Below are positions 61,709-64,000 of a stretch of 64,000 nt of DNA, one piece after another (position 1 is the stretch's first letter; every line of letters starts with the position of its first letter). The stretch is from an uncultured Flavobacterium sp. Its GTDB lineage: Bacteria > Bacteroidota > Bacteroidia > Flavobacteriales > Flavobacteriaceae. The translations under genes were made by a program, and so were the position numbers. A model generated the notes under the pieces. The model made no database searches and had not been told where the DNA came from. It worked only from the letters and a program-made list of their open reading frames with translations. Location: the NCBI RefSeq assembly GCF_951805225.1, contig NZ_OX638201.1, positions 1,798,001 through 1,862,000 of the forward strand, in the 5' to 3' direction.

Positions 61709-64000
61709 ATGAAAAAAAAATTACTCTTATTTATCATCTTTTTGTGTACATTCTTTGTACAACAAAACCTTAAAGCCCAAGCAACTGTCTTGGCGCCAGG
61801 TGATATAGCATTTATTGGTTATCAAGCGGGAACTCCAACCGATGGTTTCTCTTTTATCACTCTTAAAGATATCAATGCCGGAACGCTTGTATATTTTACA
61901 GAAGATGGCTGGGGAAACGGTTCATGGACTCCAACAAACGTCGAAACAAATTTATTGTGGACTGTTCCAGCCTTTACACCTGCTGGTAGAATTGTATCAA
62001 TAGTCGAAAGTTCGGCTGATACTTTTACAGTTACAGGTACAACTGGAGTAACACTTGCGTCAGGTTCAGGTTTTAATCTTCCTAATGCCGGCGACCAAAT
62101 ATTGGCGTATCAGTCTGCAACGGGTCCAAGACCAGCGTCACCTACATTTATTGGAGGTATCCATGCAGATTATAACGCTTCAGATTATGACCCTGTAACA
62201 ACATGGAGTAATGCAGCACAAGTAAGTTCATTTGGAGGATCTGAAAGTTCATTACCTCCTGGTTTAACCAACGGTGAAACTTGTATTTCGTTGTTTCCGG
62301 CAGGAGTTCCCCCTGAACAAAATAACAGTAAATACATAGGGACTTTAACAGGTACTACTGCTGAATTATTGGCAAAAATTAATAATCCTTCAGCCACATA
62401 CTGGTCACATAGTACCGGAAACGTTGATTTAGGAATTACTCCTACTAGTTACCCTACACCTGCAGTATCTACTGTTGTAGTTGCAACTGTTACTACTACA
62501 ACAGCTACAAGTGTTAAAGCTGTTTCTGCTGTAATGGGTGGAAATTTAACCGCAGATGGTGGTGACGCAACAGTTCAAAGAGGAATTGTTTGGGCGACAA
62601 CTGCAGCTCCAACTGTTGGTGCTGATCATAAAGTTCAAAACGGAACGGGAACAGGAACATTTAGCGCGACAATAACAGGACTTCCTTCTGGAACAACTAT
62701 TCATTACAGAGCTTATGCTACAAACAGTGCCGGTACCAGTTATGGTACTGAATTGACATTTAATACAGGTGCAGGTTTAAGTACCTCATCAACTCCACAA
62801 GTTGATGTACTTTGTAATGGAGCTTTAACTGGTTCAGCCACTGTTAATGTAACTGGTGGTACGTTAAATTATACCTATTTATGGTCTCCATCTGGAGGAA
62901 GCGCAGCAACAGCTTCTAATCTTGCTGCCGGAAACTATACGGTAACTATTACTGATGGTGAAAGCACACAAATTACCAGAGCTTTTACAATAACACAACC
63001 TGCAGTAATTGGAGGAGCAACTTCAACAACTCCAGTAACTTGTTTTGGATTAAATAATGGTACTGCAAATGTTAATGCAACAGGAGGTGTTGGATCATAT
63101 ACTTATGCATGGTCTCCATCTGGAGGTACCGCAGCAACTGCATCTGGACTTGCACCCGGAACTTACAGCGTTACTATTACAGATGGTAATGCTTGTTCAA
63201 GAACTATTTCTGGTGTTATTGTTGGAGGGCCAACAGCCGCTCTGACTGCAACTTCCTCTACAACAGCAGTTTCTTGTTTTGGAGGCGGTAATGGTACAGC
63301 AACTGTTACTCCGGCAGGAGGAACAGGAACGAAAACCTATCTATGGTCAAACGGAGCAACATCTGCTACAGCTACAAATCTTTCAGCCGGAACTTATAGT
63401 GTTACCGTTAAAGATGCAAATTTATGTTCTACAACTGTAACAGGAATCGTTGTAGGAGGACCTACAGCCGCTGTTAGCGGAACTTATGTTACTACACCGG
63501 TTTCTTGTTTTGGAGGAAATAATGGTAGTGCTACAGTTACTGCATCAGGAGGTGTTGGAGGATATACTTACTCATGGTCTCCATCAGGAGGTAGTGCGGC
63601 ATTAGCAAATAATCTTACAGCTGGAACTTACAGCGTTACTATCACAGATAATAATGGCTGTCCAACTACTGTTTCTGGAATTGTAGTAGGCGGACCAGCA
63701 GCAGGACTTACAGCAATTGCAAGTACAACTGCTGTTAGTTGTTTTGGAGCATCTAATGGATCTGCAACAATTACAGTATCTGGAGGTACTCCAAATTATT
63801 CATACTTATGGTCAAACGGAGCTACCGGATCAACAGCATCTGGACTTGTCACTGGAACTTACAGTGTAACAGTTACTGATGCTAATTCATGTAGCCGAAC
63901 TTTCAATAATATTTCAGTAGGAACAGTAACGGCTATAAACCCTACTCCAACGCAAGTAAATGTAAGTTGCAATGGAGGTAATACTGGTTCTGCAACGGTT
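61709..64000 (+). CDS. Large SprB-repeat surface protein (3' end beyond window)
   Basis: The frame is open for 764 codons to the end of the window. It begins with a signal peptide (MKKKLLLFIIFLCTFFVQQN, cut near LKAQ). An N-terminal domain (VLAPGDIAFIGYQAGTPTDG, YFTEDGWGNGSW; ~25-250) is followed by a fibronectin-III-like domain (GIVWATTAAPTVG, IHYRAYATNSAGTSYG; ~265-350) and then tandem SprB repeats (VSCFGGGNGTATV ... YLWSNGATSATATNLSAGTY). SprB-type repeats occur in gliding-motility adhesins and other type IX-secreted surface proteins. The secretion signal would be at the unseen C-terminus. ATG 61709 is chosen because ATG 61704 meets a stop at once. Confidence 0.88.
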   Translation, partial: MKKKLLLFIIFLCTFFVQQNLKAQATVLAPGDIAFIGYQAGTPTDGFSFITLKDINAGTLVYFTEDGWGNGSWTPTNVETNLLWTVPAFTPAGRIVSIVESSADTFTVTGTTGVTLASGSGFNLPNAGDQILAYQSATGPRPASPTFIGGIHADYNASDYDPVTTWSNAAQVSSFGGSESSLPPGLTNGETCISLFPAGVPPEQNNSKYIGTLTGTTAELLAKINNPSATYWSHSTGNVDLGITPTSYPTPAVSTVVVATVTTTTATSVKAVSAVMGGNLTADGGDATVQRGIVWATTAAPTVGADHKVQNGTGTGTFSATITGLPSGTTIHYRAYATNSAGTSYGTELTFNTGAGLSTSSTPQVDVLCNGALTGSATVNVTGGTLNYTYLWSPSGGSAATASNLAAGNYTVTITDGESTQITRAFTITQPAVIGGATSTTPVTCFGLNNGTANVNATGGVGSYTYAWSPSGGTAATASGLAPGTYSVTITDGNACSRTISGVIVGGPTAALTATSSTTAVSCFGGGNGTATVTPAGGTGTKTYLWSNGATSATATNLSAGTYSVTVKDANLCSTTVTGIVVGGPTAAVSGTYVTTPVSCFGGNNGSATVTASGGVGGYTYSWSPSGGSAALANNLTAGTYSVTITDNNGCPTTVSGIVVGGPAAGLTAIASTTAVSCFGASNGSATITVSGGTPNYSYLWSNGATGSTASGLVTGTYSVTVTDANSCSRTFNNISVGTVTAINPTPTQVNVSCNGGNTGSATV
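62813..64000 (+). repeat. Tandem SprB repeats inside the surface-protein gene
   Basis: The conserved Cys codon of each unit (VxCxG, usually SCFGGxNG) is at 62813, 63041, 63275, 63506, 63740 and 63968, so units are 76-78 codons long. The second to fifth are closest to one another (SCFG, GTYSVTITD, VVGGP shared), which suggests recent duplication; the first and the last visible unit are more diverged. Confidence 0.85.

Noticed and set aside
61709..64000. Naming the last gene sprB
   Set aside because: SprB repeats occur in many flavobacterial surface proteins; only the N-terminal part is visible and neighbouring spr genes are not present.

Overview
The window looks like a chromosomal segment of a Flavobacterium-like Bacteroidota. 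The evidence is the low GC content, SusC/SusD proteins, SprB-type repeats, few Shine-Dalgarno sequences, and many palindromic intergenic repeats of the kind seen in flavobacteria. No tRNA, rRNA, CRISPR array or IS transposase was recognised.

Region 1 (1-5.2 kb): the end of a probable outer-membrane protein is coupled to a chymotrypsin-fold protease. A DUF2235 hydrolase follows, bracketed by a duplicated 3' end of the neighbouring oxidase gene. Region 2 (2.2-20.7 kb, mostly minus strand): two gene sets are interleaved. One is a small glycan-utilisation locus (GH42, GH63, SusD, SusC). The other comprises a D-2-hydroxyglutarate dehydrogenase-like flavoprotein, a fused kinase/class-III PLP enzyme, an ALDH7-type dehydrogenase, a DUF1338 (HglS-like) enzyme and a divergent Lrp/AsnC regulator. 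Together these could convert hydroxylysine to 2-oxoglutarate through 2-aminoadipate semialdehyde, 2-oxoadipate and D-2-hydroxyglutarate; one transaminase step is not encoded here. Region 3 (21-26 kb): a META-domain lipoprotein, a large protein I do not recognise, and a mono-haem cytochrome-c-like protein.

Region 4 (26-52 kb) is an extracellular contractile injection system (eCIS; Afp/PVC/AlgoCIS type). It holds a LuxR-type regulator with a degenerate receiver domain, a DUF4255 cap/terminator, sheath, two tube proteins, DUF5908, a LysM adaptor, a VgrG-like spike, PAAR, gp25, two large baseplate proteins, a tape-measure protein, two helical proteins of unknown role, a further unknown, the AAA+ ATPase and a small unknown. 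Region 5 (52-59.4 kb) is the cargo island: a GH25 muramidase, a GH17/GH72-like glucanase, and five proteins sharing a short N-terminal 'DNR...Q(R/K)K' segment. Three of the five carry nearly identical DUF4157 domains joined to different C-termini (nuclease-like, GNAT-like, and an HEIGVH/membrane protein). Two carry the segment without DUF4157 (an HNH-like nuclease and a small basic protein). No immunity gene was identified. Region 6 (59.4-64 kb): a tail-collar protein, a signal-less type-1 periplasmic-binding-fold protein, and the start of a large SprB-repeat surface protein that runs off the window.

Two observations link the parts. An approximately 80-bp upstream element with the same internal spacing precedes both the eCIS regulator gene and the tail-collar gene. 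A related but diverged arrangement, containing repeated TGTCTACA boxes spaced at roughly whole helical turns, precedes the eCIS structural operon. This suggests shared control, possibly by the local regulator. All functional statements are homology judgements made by reading the sequence; no searches were run.
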